The notes: generated by a model not told the origin, from the letters alone. Positions 48,602 through 59,720 are shown, counted from the stretch's first letter. The stretch is 64,000 bases of DNA from JAZGGS01 sp963764825 (GCA_963764825.1 CAVXUA010000003.1:372001-436000); one strand, 5' to 3'. A program made the numbers and translations.

Positions 48602-49063
48602 TTATGTTTTGTCTAAATGTTTATTAATCTGGTTTTGGGCTTTTTGTTTCTGCAGCTCATCTGCGACTGCAACGGGGACACACTTTTTGTTTACAGGATT
48701 AAAAAATGTTGATACTGATTTTGCAAGTACAATCGCTATTGGTATTCCCACTATCGAAACAAATAATCCTGCAATTTCGAATATTGTTAAAATGGCTAAG
48801 ATCAAACCAAACGGGAAGTAAAGAATCCTGATAATAAACCCAAATGATTTCCATAGTGTGTTCTGTTCTATTTTTAAGTCCTTTTTATCTACCATTGAAC
48901 TTGAAAAGGGAGCCAGCAGAAATTTTGATAATTGAATAAGTCCCAGCCCGATTGGTGCCCCAATTACAATAATTACCAGCAAACCGCCAAGTAAAAATGT
49001 AAGTAGTGCATTCACGAATCCTAAAAACGGAAAGTGCCACAATATATTTCCTAAAGTTTTCAT
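48602..49063 (-). CDS. YccF-like inner-membrane protein
   Basis: 153 residues with four predicted membrane helices. YccF hallmarks are LGNILWHFPFLGFVNALLTF and LLGGLLVIIVIGAPIGLGLI near the start and a similar second copy (IVGIPIAIVLAKSVSTFFNP) near residue 110. A charged tail lies at the C-terminus. The function is unknown. It starts at 49063 and is convergent with the M16 operon. Confidence 0.82.
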   Translation of the reverse strand: MKTLGNILWHFPFLGFVNALLTFLLGGLLVIIVIGAPIGLGLIQLSKFLLAPFSSSMVDKKDLKIEQNTLWKSFGFIIRILYFPFGLILAILTIFEIAGLFVSIVGIPIAIVLAKSVSTFFNPVNKKCVPVAVADELQKQKAQNQINKHLDKT

Positions 49064-49217
49064 GTTCTGCTTTACGTTTATTAAAATTGAATACTTTATC
49101 TTCTGTACAGCTTATTTATTGTCATCAATCTTTATAATTATTTATAATGAATAAAATCTCCGGCAAAGTTTAGTTTGGCGGGGCTCGAAATATGTTTAAA
49201 GATTTTCTGAATTAAAT

Positions 49218-49646
49218 TTAGCCACCAATTTCGAAGACAATTTTCCAGCTGCCATTCACATTTATCAGTTCAGTTTTATCTTCATTACTTTTCTCCCCAT
49301 CACCGAACACTAGTTGCGAATTTACAGTGGCAGTTGTACCGTCTTCTGAAATAGTTTCTTCAATAATTATTACTTCCTTTACCCCCCCCTTTTTGTCCAT
49401 CTCTCCTTTTATTTGCGGCATAATAGCTTTTATTTTGTCCTGTTCTTCCTTGCTAAGTTCCTCACCATTTTTGTTTACATAAACTGCAAATAGGGCATCA
49501 TAGTCTTCATCTGCAATGTTTCCTGCCGATTTTTTAACTACATCGCCGGGTGAGCTGCTACCCCCAAGTCCTCCTTCTCCGCAAGATATTAATGCCAAAA
49601 TTGCAGTTATTAATGCAATACTAAATAAAAATTTAAATGTTTTCAT
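49218..49646 (-). CDS. DUF4878 lipoprotein
   Basis: 142 residues, signal ending LALISCGEG. It has the DUF4878/lumazine-binding-like pattern: PGDVVKKSAGNIADEDYDAL, then charged linker, TATVNSQLVFGDGEKSNEDK and LINVNGSWKIVFEIGG. This is a small cone-shaped fold of unknown ligand. It lies 34 bp after the stop of the upstream cysteine-hydrolase gene, so the two may be co-transcribed. Confidence 0.75.
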   Translation of the reverse strand: MKTFKFLFSIALITAILALISCGEGGLGGSSSPGDVVKKSAGNIADEDYDALFAVYVNKNGEELSKEEQDKIKAIMPQIKGEMDKKGGVKEVIIIEETISEDGTTATVNSQLVFGDGEKSNEDKTELINVNGSWKIVFEIGG

Positions 49647-49679
49647 AGTTGTATCTCTTCTGATTATAGTGATTTGAAC

Positions 49680-50327
49680 TTAGTTAGAGTAAATTTTTTT
49701 CAATAATTTGCTTTCAATAATTGAACTTGGCATTATCATAGTTCTGCTGGTTACTATAATATTAATATCTTTTAACCTGTTGCAAACCAGGTCTACTCCT
49801 GCTTGCTTATATGCTTTCCATATCAACTCAGTGCAATAAAGTCGTGTGTCAGTCATAAGGTTATAATTGTTATCAAAACAGTATTTTTCTATGTAACAAT
49901 TGTATGCATAGCTACTAGCTGAGTTTATCTTATCTGGAGATTTTTGAATAAGACGGTAAATTCCAACTCTTGCCGCTTTCTCTTCAGATAAGAATTCATC
50001 AATCGATTCAAATTTTATGTAACCGGGATCATCATCATTTTCTTTTGGGACAGTATGAATAACGAATAGCTTGCCGTTAATTTTGTAAATCATTCCAACG
50101 TGAGAATATTTGGAATTTTGATCGGTGAGCAAAACGATTTGGCTTTCAACACTGGTTCCCCTCCTGAAAATCAGATCTCCGCCTTGCAGGCTTAACCGAC
50201 TAATTTCTAATCTTGAGTTTGAAATTTGAATCGAGCTATTGGAATGAGAATTAATAAAAGAATAGCTTGCAAAAACGAGAATAATTGGTAACAATAATCC
50301 TGAAACGAGCAAACTCCGCAATAACAA
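49680..50327 (-). CDS. YiiX/YebB-like NlpC/P60-family cysteine hydrolase
   Basis: 215 residues with an N-terminal signal or anchor (LLVSGLLLPIILVFASYSF). It is a circularly permuted papain-like fold: LQGGDLIFRRGTSV, catalytic His in KYSHVGMIY, then FVIHTVPKENDDDP and catalytic Cys in RLYCTELIWKAY. The usual target in this family is a peptidoglycan peptide or a lipid-linked amide, which is unproven here. Probably periplasmic. Confidence 0.82.
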   Translation of the reverse strand: MLLRSLLVSGLLLPIILVFASYSFINSHSNSSIQISNSRLEISRLSLQGGDLIFRRGTSVESQIVLLTDQNSKYSHVGMIYKINGKLFVIHTVPKENDDDPGYIKFESIDEFLSEEKAARVGIYRLIQKSPDKINSASSYAYNCYIEKYCFDNNYNLMTDTRLYCTELIWKAYKQAGVDLVCNRLKDINIIVTSRTMIMPSSIIESKLLKKIYSN

Positions 50328-50598
50328 ACTGACTCCCTTGATTCTCTTTTTCCCTAAAATTGTTCAATAAACTTAGATATAATTGTACGTATGTACAAAT
50401 AATAACGCTGTAAAGCATTTGCCAGGAGAAAATTTGCAATTTGATTTTTTGCAAAAATAATAAGGTAAAAAAAGTTGGGGTTTAAGTTACCGATATGTTT
50501 GTGCTAAAGTCTGGAGAATCGGTCACTATTAGTATTTGCGAGCAGAAGCTTGGATCAGTAATATCTTGCTATATAATAATCATCAACAATTTATTCTC

Positions 50599-51627
50599 TC
50601 ATCTTCTCTTTGCAATGATCAGTACAAGGATTGCAATTCCAACAATAACTACGGCAATGATAAAAATTGGTGATGCAAAAAGTATGATCATTAATATAGA
50701 TGTTAGCAGGTTTGTAGATTCAACTTCGAAAGGATCACCGAATTGTTTTCGAACGAAATTGCTTTCATCAAATTGTAATAATGAGAAGCGATCAATTTTA
50801 TTAAATAGATCATTCTGATTATTTAAAACATTCTGAAAATTAAATTCACCCAGATTTTCTGTATAGGCAATTATGATATTGTTTTTTGCAGTTGGGGAAA
50901 GATTTTGAAATCTTGTTAAGAGGGTTCCTGTCTTAGAATCAACCACAAAAAGTGAATCGGGTGACAGTCCCTTTATATCTCCAAGTAAGAGACCATTCAT
51001 TAATTTTATTCTGATTTCTCCTTCAACAATGGGCTGCTTCCACGTTGCGCCTGTTTCAAGCAGGTAAAGAAAACCATTATTGTGATCTTTGTTGTAACCT
51101 TTACGAATTATAGTATTGTTTGTATTTACAATAAAGTATACGGTAATTAAAGTTGTATCATAGAATGCAAATGTATTATCCCAGATATACCAATTCTCAT
51201 TTTCCAAGCCAGCATCCGGATTATCAATAGCTTCGGATAAGATTGTTACCGCTGCACCATTTCTGTAAGCTTTTAGTCCATAAAGAGAATCAAACCTGAT
51301 TTCTGTTAAGTGATGAGAAAATTCAGTTTCGCTGTTAAAGCTGGAGTTTAAAGGATATCCGACTTTAATTGTTACCGATTCTGAAGTGGGATTATACATC
51401 CAGTATTTACCCTTTACTACTGCATAACCCCTATACAGTTGAATCGAGACATTTTCTTTAACCATCTGAATTTGTTTGTATTGTAAACTATCCTCGGGAA
51501 AAAGAAGAGAAAAGGTTCCCGTTCCACCAGCACCCCAAAATCCGGGTTGGGCTGCATTTCCTAAAATATTAATCGGGAAAGAAAATAATATTATAAATAT
51601 TAGTTTATACATTAAGCTCTTTAACAT
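50599..51627 (-). CDS. DUF4424-like membrane-anchored protein
   Basis: 342 residues with a Sec signal (PINILGNAAQ) and a C-terminal membrane helix (SILMIILFASPIFIIAVVIV) plus a basic end (AKRR). The mature part is beta-rich (NVSIQLYRGYAVVKGKYWMY, VTVYFIVNTNNTI-like). It resembles DUF4424-type exported proteins, which carry surface beta-domains on a tail anchor. The assignment is tentative and the role is unknown. The gap 50328-50598 upstream of the next gene shows no further feature. Confidence 0.6.
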   Translation of the reverse strand: MLKSLMYKLIFIILFSFPINILGNAAQPGFWGAGGTGTFSLLFPEDSLQYKQIQMVKENVSIQLYRGYAVVKGKYWMYNPTSESVTIKVGYPLNSSFNSETEFSHHLTEIRFDSLYGLKAYRNGAAVTILSEAIDNPDAGLENENWYIWDNTFAFYDTTLITVYFIVNTNNTIIRKGYNKDHNNGFLYLLETGATWKQPIVEGEIRIKLMNGLLLGDIKGLSPDSLFVVDSKTGTLLTRFQNLSPTAKNNIIIAYTENLGEFNFQNVLNNQNDLFNKIDRFSLLQFDESNFVRKQFGDPFEVESTNLLTSILMIILFASPIFIIAVVIVGIAILVLIIAKRR

Positions 51628-51784
51628 TAGTAATTGGGTAATTGTTCCAAATTTGTTGCGGGAAGGTAAATAAATATCAAGTATAATTGGATCTAATAAT
51701 TAATGCAAAAATTTTGTACCCCCTGCTTAGAATATGCTAAACAAAGGGCACATAGAATTTGCAAGAAACTTGAAAGGACTTACA

Positions 51785-52324
51785 TTACATTTTCAAGTTA
51801 AAGCTTCTTTCTTCAATTGCATAGGCGATTACTTTTTTCAGATCGCCGTTAACTTCTACTATTACAAGCTCATCATCGTTTAAATTAATTATGAACATCT
51901 TCTTAAGAAGCTCATCGGGATCGGCGCTAATGTAGATAGTTGTCAGTTCATTCCTGTCAATTGTGCGGACAAGATACTTCCAACCATTACTATTCATCTC
52001 TTCATCAATTGAATTGAGTGTACTAAAGCTGTTATTGTGAGTGGCCCCTTCAATCCTGTTATAGACCCCAACCTGCACACTAGAAATCTCACGTATCATA
52101 TCATCGACATATTCCTCGTCTGCTGCGAGATCCACAAACCAGCTTGATACATGGATTAATGAAGAACCAACGGAAAACTGGAACTCTGTTTTATAATCAT
52201 CACCAAGATCGCCCATAATTTTATTCTTTATTTCAGAGAACTGCCGGTTAACACCTATACACCCAGTTAGTGTAACAAGAAAAACTGAAATGGCAACCAA
52301 AACGATTATTGATTTAGTCTTCAT
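51785..52324 (-). CDS. DUF4252 lipoprotein (second copy of pair)
   Basis: 179 residues from ATG 52324, which overlaps the end of the previous gene by 11 bp, so it is translationally coupled. The signal ends LVTLTGCIG. The domain contains WFVDLAADEEYVDDMIREIS, SVQVGVYNRIEGA, MNSNGWKYLVRTIDRNELTT and FIINLNDDELVIVEVNGDLK, the DUF4252 pattern. It is probably exported and lipid-anchored, with function unknown. It is last gene of the sigma/anti-sigma operon. Confidence 0.82.
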   Translation of the reverse strand: MKTKSIIVLVAISVFLVTLTGCIGVNRQFSEIKNKIMGDLGDDYKTEFQFSVGSSLIHVSSWFVDLAADEEYVDDMIREISSVQVGVYNRIEGATHNNSFSTLNSIDEEMNSNGWKYLVRTIDRNELTTIYISADPDELLKKMFIINLNDDELVIVEVNGDLKKVIAYAIEERSFNLKM

Positions 52325-52880
52325 CGGAGTCACCATTATGTTTTCCAACTCCCTCAAGATGAGGAATGTTGAACTTGTTACCGAGCTTACCAATGGTGGC
52401 GAGGTCAATTGTTCCAACAATGTTAACAAATGCTGCTTCGCCATCTGCTTCAAGCGTTGTAACTGCCAAACCGATAATTTGCTTGCTGCTATTCTGTTTG
52501 ATATAGACGTTAGCAGTTTCTTCAGCGCTCCTGGTTCTTACAATTCTTTTCCAGTTGCTGCCCGTAAGCTTGGAGTCTATTTTGTCAATCCTGCTTTTCA
52601 ATTCATCCTGGTTCTCTTCACTTACTTCAAAAACATTTGCTTTAACAAGTTTAAGCCCTTCTAGAATAGCCATGATGTTCGGATCTTCTACATTCGAAAT
52701 TTGTGCGAGAGTTGAAAGAAGATCTTCTTCTAGAATAACTTCAGTAACACCGGTTGAATTTTCGAATGCTGATAGATCACCAAAATCAACATAACCGGGC
52801 TCATTCTTTAGCTCGTTGCTTTGTGCAAATAATGCGATTGAAAAAAGCACAATCATTGGTATTAGTTTAATCGTTTTCAT
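52314..52880 (-). CDS. DUF4252 exported protein (first copy of pair)
   Basis: 188 residues with a Sec signal (MIVLFSIALFAQSNE). DUF4252 pattern: YVDFGDLSAFENSTGVTEVI, KLVKANVFEVSEENQDELKS and SNWKRIVRTRSAEETANVYI. The N-terminal acidic extension differs from its neighbour. It starts 1 bp after the stop of the anti-sigma gene, whose end carries a GGAGG that serves this start. It is the third gene of the operon. DUF4252 genes often follow ECF sigma factors in Bacteroidota. Confidence 0.82.
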   Translation of the reverse strand: MKTIKLIPMIVLFSIALFAQSNELKNEPGYVDFGDLSAFENSTGVTEVILEEDLLSTLAQISNVEDPNIMAILEGLKLVKANVFEVSEENQDELKSRIDKIDSKLTGSNWKRIVRTRSAEETANVYIKQNSSKQIIGLAVTTLEADGEAAFVNIVGTIDLATIGKLGNKFNIPHLEGVGKHNGDSDED

Positions 52881-52881
52881 T

Positions 52882-53431
52882 TTATCCTCCTATAAGGTAT
52901 TCGTTTACAAAGTTTAGACCTTTGTTTAATTGTTTGCTTACACGTTTGTTTATAATTTCTTTATCAAATTTTTGTTCTGCTTTAGTAAACACTTTACTTA
53001 CAATTGCAACTGATTCCGCAAGCTGCCGCTGTGCAAGTCTCAATTTCTGCTTTGCTGTATTTATGTGTTTCGGCTGGCTGTTTAAAGATGAACATCGATA
53101 TTATCGCCAACACAAATATGCTAACCACTGCTGCAGAAAAAAATGGTTTAGAAAAGAGTGCAAAATATGCTTTTGATATTAAGCTTTCTGATTCATTCTC
53201 AAACTCTATCCTTCTGCGAACGGATTTAATAACAAATTCAGGAAGTTCTTCTTTATTAATATTATGTACCGAGTTAGCTGTGGTTTTATACTCTACTAAA
53301 ATTCTCCGTACTTCATCATTTCGAAATGCCTTCCAGTTTATAATGATTCTTTCAGTTATGCTTGCATCGCCGTAAGCAACATTTATTATTTTATCAATTA
53401 ATTTTGGATTTATGTTTTCCGGGTTAATCAT
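52882..53431 (-). CDS. Anti-sigma-like membrane protein (one frameshift)
   Basis: About 182 residues when the two frames are joined near 53020-53040. It has no signal peptide. A helical N-terminal domain (IIINWKAFRNDEVRRILVEY) is followed by a single membrane helix (PFFSAAVVSIFVLAIISMFI) and a helical C-terminal part (LAESVAIVSKVFTKAEQKFD). The topology matches a transmembrane anti-sigma factor. Its start overlaps the sigma gene by 8 bp. The canonical zinc anti-sigma motif is not visible, so the assignment rests on context. Confidence 0.65.
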
Positions 53432-53949
53432 ACTTATATACTTTTAATTCTTTCTGTAAATGTTTTCTTGCACGGAGCAGGTTTACTTTTACCGTGTTCA
53501 AAGGAACATCTAAAATTTTACTTATTTCTCTGTATTTGAATCCTTCCAGCTCGTATAGAACAAACGGGCTCTTAAGTTTCTCCGGAAGATTTTCTATAGC
53601 TGATTTTATCTTTGTACCGAGCATTATTTTGTTCGCAACCTTAGCCGGGTTTCCCTCATTACTTTTATCTTCAAGATAATTTTCCCTCTCACTATCAATT
53701 GGCATTTCTCTCTGTAAGTTCAACCGGTTTTTCCTAAGGTAATCAATACATAAGTTATGTGTAGTTCTCATTATCCAGGCTCTTGCCGCATTAAAATTAA
53801 ATTTATTAATATTCTGCCATGTACGTATCATCACTTCCTGGGTGATATCCTCTGCATCCATCCTGTTGCGCAGCATATAATAATGCGTAATTGTAAATTC
53901 TGTTCTTATGCTGATCAACAAGAAAATTAAATTTTGATGATTCTAACAT
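53424..53949 (-). CDS. ECF RNA polymerase sigma factor (one frameshift)
   Basis: About 174 residues. The best start is ATG 53949 (MLESSKFNFLVDQHKNRIYN), which joins the body after one extra base near 53885-53895. The visible frame otherwise starts only with a TTG at 53921. Region 2 contains RNRMDAEDITQEVMIRTWQN, region 4 has a helix-turn-helix (YREISKILDVPLNTVKVNLL). The linker between is short and acidic. It is first of an operon with anti-sigma-like and two DUF4252 genes, each overlapping or nearly so. Confidence 0.88.
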
Positions 53950-54062
53950 CTGTTTCTATAGACGATATGAGTAAACTATTTGTTACAAATAGAATAATAA
54001 ATAACTACAGAATCAGCTATTTATGATGAGAGGTAATCTTTTGCTGTGAAAGGAAAATGATA

Positions 54063-54734
54063 CTAAAAGAAAAAGTAGAGCCCAATGCTTGCTGTTAACA
54101 TATCGGTTTTCGATTCAATAAGTGAATATTCTATTGTATCGTAGTAGAGGATAATAGATTCGCGGTCAAGGTAGGATGTTGTTGTGCCGAATAAGTAGCG
54201 AACTTTTAAATCTATGTAAACAGAACCGCGATTAAAAAAAGCATCACCTAAAGATAGAAATTTTAAGCCTATTCCAGCGCCGTAACTCCATGCCCAATCA
54301 TCAATCCAGAGGGAAATCCTGTCGTAATAGTCGTACCCGATTTCTGTATTTGAAAAAATGTAGCTTCCACCGAATAAAGTTTCAAAGTAAGGTCTTACAG
54401 AGCCGGAATAACTTCCAACCTGGAAAAGAATATGCATGCTTGCAAAGTTATTTGCCCTGTTAAAACTTAAGGAAAGTTCCTTGTCATAAGGATCATTAAC
54501 AAACCGGAGACCGTAAGCAACGTAGCTAAAGTTTAATCCAACACCGTAAGGCACTTTTTTAGAAGGGGTGAAAAAGAAAAACTCGGTGGTTGTACCAAAA
54601 CCGGTTGCGGCGGTAAAATCATTAAACTCCCCCATTGGAAAAGCAGTGGTAAAATAGAGTGAAGCAGATGGCTGTGCAAAAGAAGTTATAAAAATGGATA
54701 TGGTAATTGTTGTAATTTGTAAAAATCTTTTCAT
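54063..54734 (-). CDS. Outer-membrane beta-barrel protein
   Basis: 223 residues with a Sec signal (ISIFITSFAQPS). The mature part alternates hydrophobic and polar residues in strands typical of an 8-strand barrel (LYFTTAFPMGEFNDFTAA, VPYGVGLNFSYVAYGLRF, VSGSVRPYFETLFGG-like) and ends in Phe-rich ...GLYFFF. It is probably an OmpA/OmpW-like porin-type barrel without a clear plug. The gap 54735-55047 shows no gene or RNA. Confidence 0.7.
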   Translation of the reverse strand: MKRFLQITTITISIFITSFAQPSASLYFTTAFPMGEFNDFTAATGFGTTTEFFFFTPSKKVPYGVGLNFSYVAYGLRFVNDPYDKELSLSFNRANNFASMHILFQVGSYSGSVRPYFETLFGGSYIFSNTEIGYDYYDRISLWIDDWAWSYGAGIGLKFLSLGDAFFNRGSVYIDLKVRYLFGTTTSYLDRESIILYYDTIEYSLIESKTDMLTASIGLYFFF

Positions 54735-55047
54735 TTAAGTATTCCTTTCATCTTATATCCCTATCAAATCCTTTGCCTGTTGTTTAACTAGAATAATCAA
54801 TTATTTTGTATTGAAATCAACTTAAATTCTAACTATTCGTACAGGTTAGATGAAAGGGGAAGTAAGATAGTGTATGGTAATCTAATCAAAGGCGTATTAA
54901 AGGAGGGACAGTAATACTATCAAGTCAGTGATGATATTTATGATATTATTGTGGATAAAATAGTTTTCTGAAGTTGAAATCCTATTGATATAAATAATAT
55001 TTGTTGCCCGGTGAAATATTTTAGTGAGATTGATACGATTAAGATTA

Positions 55048-56392
55048 CTACTTCACAAAAATTTTAAATTTCCAGGGTTCAAGATTAAATTTTCCATAAT
55101 TTGAAAAAGTTTCAATCTTGCCGGTAAAGTAATTTTTATAGGTTCCCCCAATTGTTTCACCATCAAGGTCAAACTCAATTTTCTTTTCTGAGAAATTGAA
55201 GATTGCAAATATTTTATCTTTGTTTTTTGTTCTCGTAAAAGAAAGTATGTTTTTCTTATCTGTACTGTTTAGCCATACAATTTTGCCCCCACTTTCTCCG
55301 TTTAGCAAGGCATCATTATTATCTTTAAGCTTAATAAGTTTTGAGTATACCTTTTGAAATTTATGTTCCTATCCATTCAATATTATCCTTATCAAAAAAC
55401 CCCAGTCTTTTATTTAAACCCGCTTCCTGCCCGGAATATATTAATGGCATATCCGGAATCAAGAAAGAAAACACGGCAAACAATTCTGCTCCATCACCCA
55501 ATCTTTCGAACACAGTTCCGTTCCATGTATTCTCATCATGATTTGAAGTGAACTGCATTCTAAATGCATCTGCAGGATACCTTTTATTATCAATATTAAT
55601 ATGATCAATTAAATCTCTTGCTGATTTCTCACCCTCTGCAATCCCATTCATAATCTTGTGCAAAGTCCAATCGTACGTCATATCAAATGCTAAATGCATT
55701 TCAGGTGTATCCCACTCGGCAAGCATAAACAGAGGTTTAATTTTATCAAGCTCTTTTCTTACTTCAATCCAGAATTCAACTGGCATCATTCCTGCCACAT
55801 CACAACGGTAACCATCAATATCATATTCTTCAACCCAAAATCTTAAGGCATCAATCATGTGCAGCCCACAATTCTTTATTTTCATAATTAAGGTCTGCAA
55901 CATCTGTCCAATCGGGATTAGGTGAAATAATACTTCCGAGTGAATCTTTTGTATAATAATCAGGATGTTCAATGATCCATTCATTATCCCATGCAGTATG
56001 GTTCGCTACCCAATCAATAATAACATACATTCCCATTTTGTGAATTATATCAACGAGGTCTTTAAACTCTTTGAGTGTTCCGAATTCAGGATTAATAGCT
56101 TTATAATCCTTAACAGAATAATAACTGCCAAGCGTTCCCTTCCGGTTTTTTTCTCCAATAGGATGGATAGGCATAAACCATAGAATACCAACTCCCATTT
56201 CTTTTAGACGTGGTAAGTGTCTCTTAAACGTATTAAATGATCCATCATCTGTAAATTGCCTGATATTAACTTCGTAGATAATTTTATTATAACTCCAATC
56301 AGGAGGCGAGTTAATGAAACATGGTTTTGAGAATAGAGAACCGTTGTAAATAAAAGGGCAAATAATGTTGTTGATTTTAATAAGGCTCTCAT
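55048..56392 (-). CDS. Alpha-amylase family GH13 (three or more frameshifts)
   Basis: About 447 residues in four frames, with lesions near 55360, 55860 and 56200-56300. A signal peptide (LFALLFTTVLYSQ) suggests secretion. GH13 region I is DWVANHTAWDNEW, region II GYRCDVAGMMP (nucleophile Asp), region III MLAEWDTPEMH (general acid Glu), region IV FTSNHDENTWNG. The C-terminal 85 residues form a beta domain. It acts on alpha-glucans. The conserved sites make sequencing error more likely than decay. Confidence 0.8.
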
Positions 56393-56575
56393 TTTAATTA
56401 TCCAAACTTTAAACGATTTATAGTATTGTATTATTAAGATAGGATATTAAACTGAAAATATCAGCTTAATATTGATAAATGTATTTAATAGGAAGGAAAA
56501 TTTTTAAGCAGCTAAAAGTACAACCTGAAAGGACTAAATTTTAGAAAGAGTTCTTCCGCTTAAATGTTTTTTAGA

Positions 56576-58820
56576 TTAAAATTCTAAGTAATTACAGCCT
56601 GAAAATTTTTGAAAAATCCTTTTCATGCTGCAAATTTTCGCTGTTACGAACGTGATAAGTCCCTTCCGTTTTTTCATTGCTTCCCGTTCTGCTTTTAGTT
56701 TCTCTTTTATTTTCGCATACTTTTCAAGCAATAACTGGTTCGTATTTATTTCTTCCTGCATTTTCTTTTTCATCGAAACAAGTTTGGAAATATCACTTCG
56801 GTGTTCTTCGTGTTCAATTTTAATTCTTCCTAAAGATTCCTGCAGCCCAACCAGTTCGTTCATCGATTCTTTAATCTTATAATTAAGATCGGTTAAACGG
56901 TGTTCATATTCTTTAATTTCTTTTTCAAGCACTACTCTTTTTTCGGATCCTTTAAGAAATCGTTTTTTAGAGTTCTCCAGTAAGGCATGCAATCCTTTCT
57001 CAAACTCATTTATCTTTTCCTTAAGCAATTCAGCCTCTAAATCCAGCTCTTTATTTGCATTTTTCTTTGCTGCTGCTTTGTCATCAAGATTTATTAAGTC
57101 GTTTTTAAGCAATTCTGTTTGTTCATTTATAACCGAAAGAAGATCCTCAAAAGAACTAATTTCTACCTGTCTTAGATTCAAAACGCTTTCGGTTTCATTA
57201 AGTGCTGCAACCTTTTCAAACAATACCTGGTCCCGTTCATTTATATCTTTTTCTTTTTTAACAATTATCTGCTCCAGCACATTTTTCTTTTTATTCGCTT
57301 CGTTCAGTTCTTTATTGTACACCTGGAACATGTTTTTGAACCTGCTCTCGAGCATACTGTTGCCCTCTTTCATCTCCGTCTTTCTTCTTTCAAGGCTGGG
57401 CAAATATTCTTTTAACTTCATGTAATCTTTTTTCAGTGCATTAATTATCTCTTTCTCGATTCATATTTCTGTTCTGCTTCGGCTTGTAAATTTTCAATCT
57501 TAATAGTCTCCTTTTTAAGCGAATTTATTTTTCCTTCAGAAAAAGAAATCTCTGCAGAGAGGTTTTTTAATATTTTAGTTTTATCATCTACTACCTGGGC
57601 TAGTGTAAGAAGTTCTTTCTGCTTGTAAGTGCTTTCCCCGGTTATTTTCCGGAGTTTAAGCGTGGTTTTCTCTAACTGGTTTGCTTTTTCTTCATAATCT
57701 TTTTCCAGCGCAGCAAACTTAATTTCATTAGCGGAAAGTTTATCATTAAGCTCAGAAATCAAATCTTTTTTAATCTGCTCCGCTTGATTAAGAAGGTCAA
57801 GTTTTCCTCTAAGTTCACCTTCTTCCTCCTTTAATAAAGAGATTGAGTTTTGAAGATTGATTGAATTACCGCTTATACTTCCAATTTCTCCAAGCTCCTT
57901 CTTTCCGGCTTCAACTGATGCTTTTAACATCTGTTCATCATCCTTTAAGGAAGAGATTTTCATTTCCATTTCTTCAAGATAGCGCCGTTTCTTTGTAATC
58001 GAGTCCACAAGATTTTGCTCTTCAACAATCAACGAGATTAGATTATCTTCATTTGTTGATGTCCTCCCGGGCTCTATTTTTTTGCATGTTATTTTCAATT
58101 TCTTCAAGCTCTTTATTTTTTAAATTGATACTATCTCTTAAAGATTTTTCTTTTAAAGATAATTCCCCAAGTCTCTTTTCAAATTCATTAACGGTTTTGG
58201 TTTCGTTCTCTTTCAGATTAGAGATTTTTTCATCAAGCTTTATCAGTTCCTGCCGTTTGCTTTCTGAAACTGAGTCATCGAGATTTTTCAGCTCAAGTTT
58301 CTTTTCATCAATAAGCGCCTGAAGATCAGCTTGCTGTTCATCCAGCGAACCAATTTTTCCCCCAAGTTCACCCAATTGAATTTCCAGTTTGGTGTTTTCT
58401 GCTTCCAATAGCTTTTTTCTTTTCTCCGCCGCTTGCAGCTCGTCATCATTTATTCCAATTTCATTGTTTGTAGAACCGTTGGAGTTATCGGTTGAAGACT
58501 TTACATCATTAATATGATTTGTAAGAAAGAGAAGGTTATGCTGTTCATCGCTTTTCATTTCCCTTAGCTTATCAATTTCAAAGTGAAGTTTTTCAAGTTC
58601 ATCGTTCAGTTCAGTTTCTTCACCTTTCAATTGATCAACTGTGGTTATATAATCTGCTTTCTGCCGGCTTCAACTCGTTGATCTCGGTATAAACAGTTTT
58701 TATCACTTCTTCAAGGCGTATAAGTTTATCTTCCTTATCATTTATCCTTTGAAGAGTGCTGTTAAGTTCTTCATTCTCTGTTTGAAGATCTTTAAGTTTT
58801 TTAGAATTTAATAAAGCCAT
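56576..58820 (-). CDS. Large coiled-coil protein (three frameshifts)
   Basis: About 747 residues: lesions near 57430, 58070 and 58640 split it. It starts MALLNSKKLKDLQTENEELN at 58820. Nearly the whole protein is heptad coiled coil rich in Glu, Lys and Leu. It has no ATPase head or hinge like SMC proteins, and no signal peptide or membrane helix. It could be a cytoplasmic scaffold, and no named family is recognised. It ends at 56576 in a basic tail and appears monocistronic. Confidence 0.7.
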
Positions 58821-59080
58821 ATTTTATACTCCCTTAACTCTCTTGTTAATAAAAAGATAGCGGAAGTTCCGAGTGAAAAATACTTTGTATATGAACATCT
58901 TATAACACAAGAAGTTATTAAAGCTTTATGAAGTTAAACATTAAAATAATAATTATCAAGCTTTTATTACAAGAAGTTATAGCGATTACAGAATGTACTT
59001 TGGCAGGTAAACCCGAAAAAGATCATAAGGATATGATGTTAAAAAAATCAAAGTGCTGGCTGGATTAATTTTTGAAAGAA

Positions 59081-59720
59081 TTATAGAACAGCTGGATTAA
59101 TTGAGCTCCTATATAACTTATTTTTTAGCCTCTCAATTATTTTGTAGCTGGTGTACGCAAAGAAGGGTGCAACCGCAACATCAACCACATAATGAACATG
59201 TTGCAGCATACACAGCAATTCCTACAAGGATTGTTGAGGCAAGGAAGATAATCTTAATTACACGCTTTTCCATTATTAGAAAAAGTAAAAAAAGAGTTGC
59301 CGTATGCCCAGAAAAGAAGAGATCCTTAGTTAAAATTTCGCCTGTTCCCAAAAGCTGAACTAATGGATCGTTCAGTGGAATAAGTGTAGCTGGTGCTTCG
59401 AGGGGTAGAAGGTACATTACTATCAGCCGGAAAAAAACCATCAAACCATAACACTGAAGGGTAAACAATAACCTTTCAGGTTTTTTAGCCAGGGAAAAAA
59501 TAGTAATAACAATTGATAAATAAATCAGTCCGAAGGTAAGCCATGTTAAATCAATCGGGTTGAATAACGCAAGTATTGGATCGGTAAACACTACGCCCTG
59601 GCGAGATTCAACAAATTGTAGAAATTGAGGAAAAATTATTAGAATGGCTGCAATGAAAGGAATGGAAATTATAAGTTCCTTTCGTTTCTTCTTATCAGTT
59701 AAAAATTCTTTCCAGTTCAT
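59081..59720 (-). CDS. PAP2_C-type phosphatase membrane protein (one frameshift)
   Basis: About 212 residues. It splits near 59200. Six predicted membrane helices, with an active site of PAP2/sphingomyelin-synthase-like type: DLFFSGHTATLFLLF (second motif) and, after the lesion, QHVHYVVDVAVAPFFAYTS (third motif with His and Asp). It probably acts as a lipid phosphate phosphatase or phosphotransferase in the inner membrane. The lesion falls inside the third motif, so it is likely a sequence error. Confidence 0.75.

Noticed and set aside
55048..56392. Several separate short genes in the amylase region
   Set aside because: The four frames carry the ordered GH13 regions I-IV of one enzyme and are joined by indels.
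56625..58322. Long plus-strand frames over the coiled-coil gene
   Set aside because: They are Ser/Phe-rich antisense shadows of Lys/Glu codons, with no start signals.
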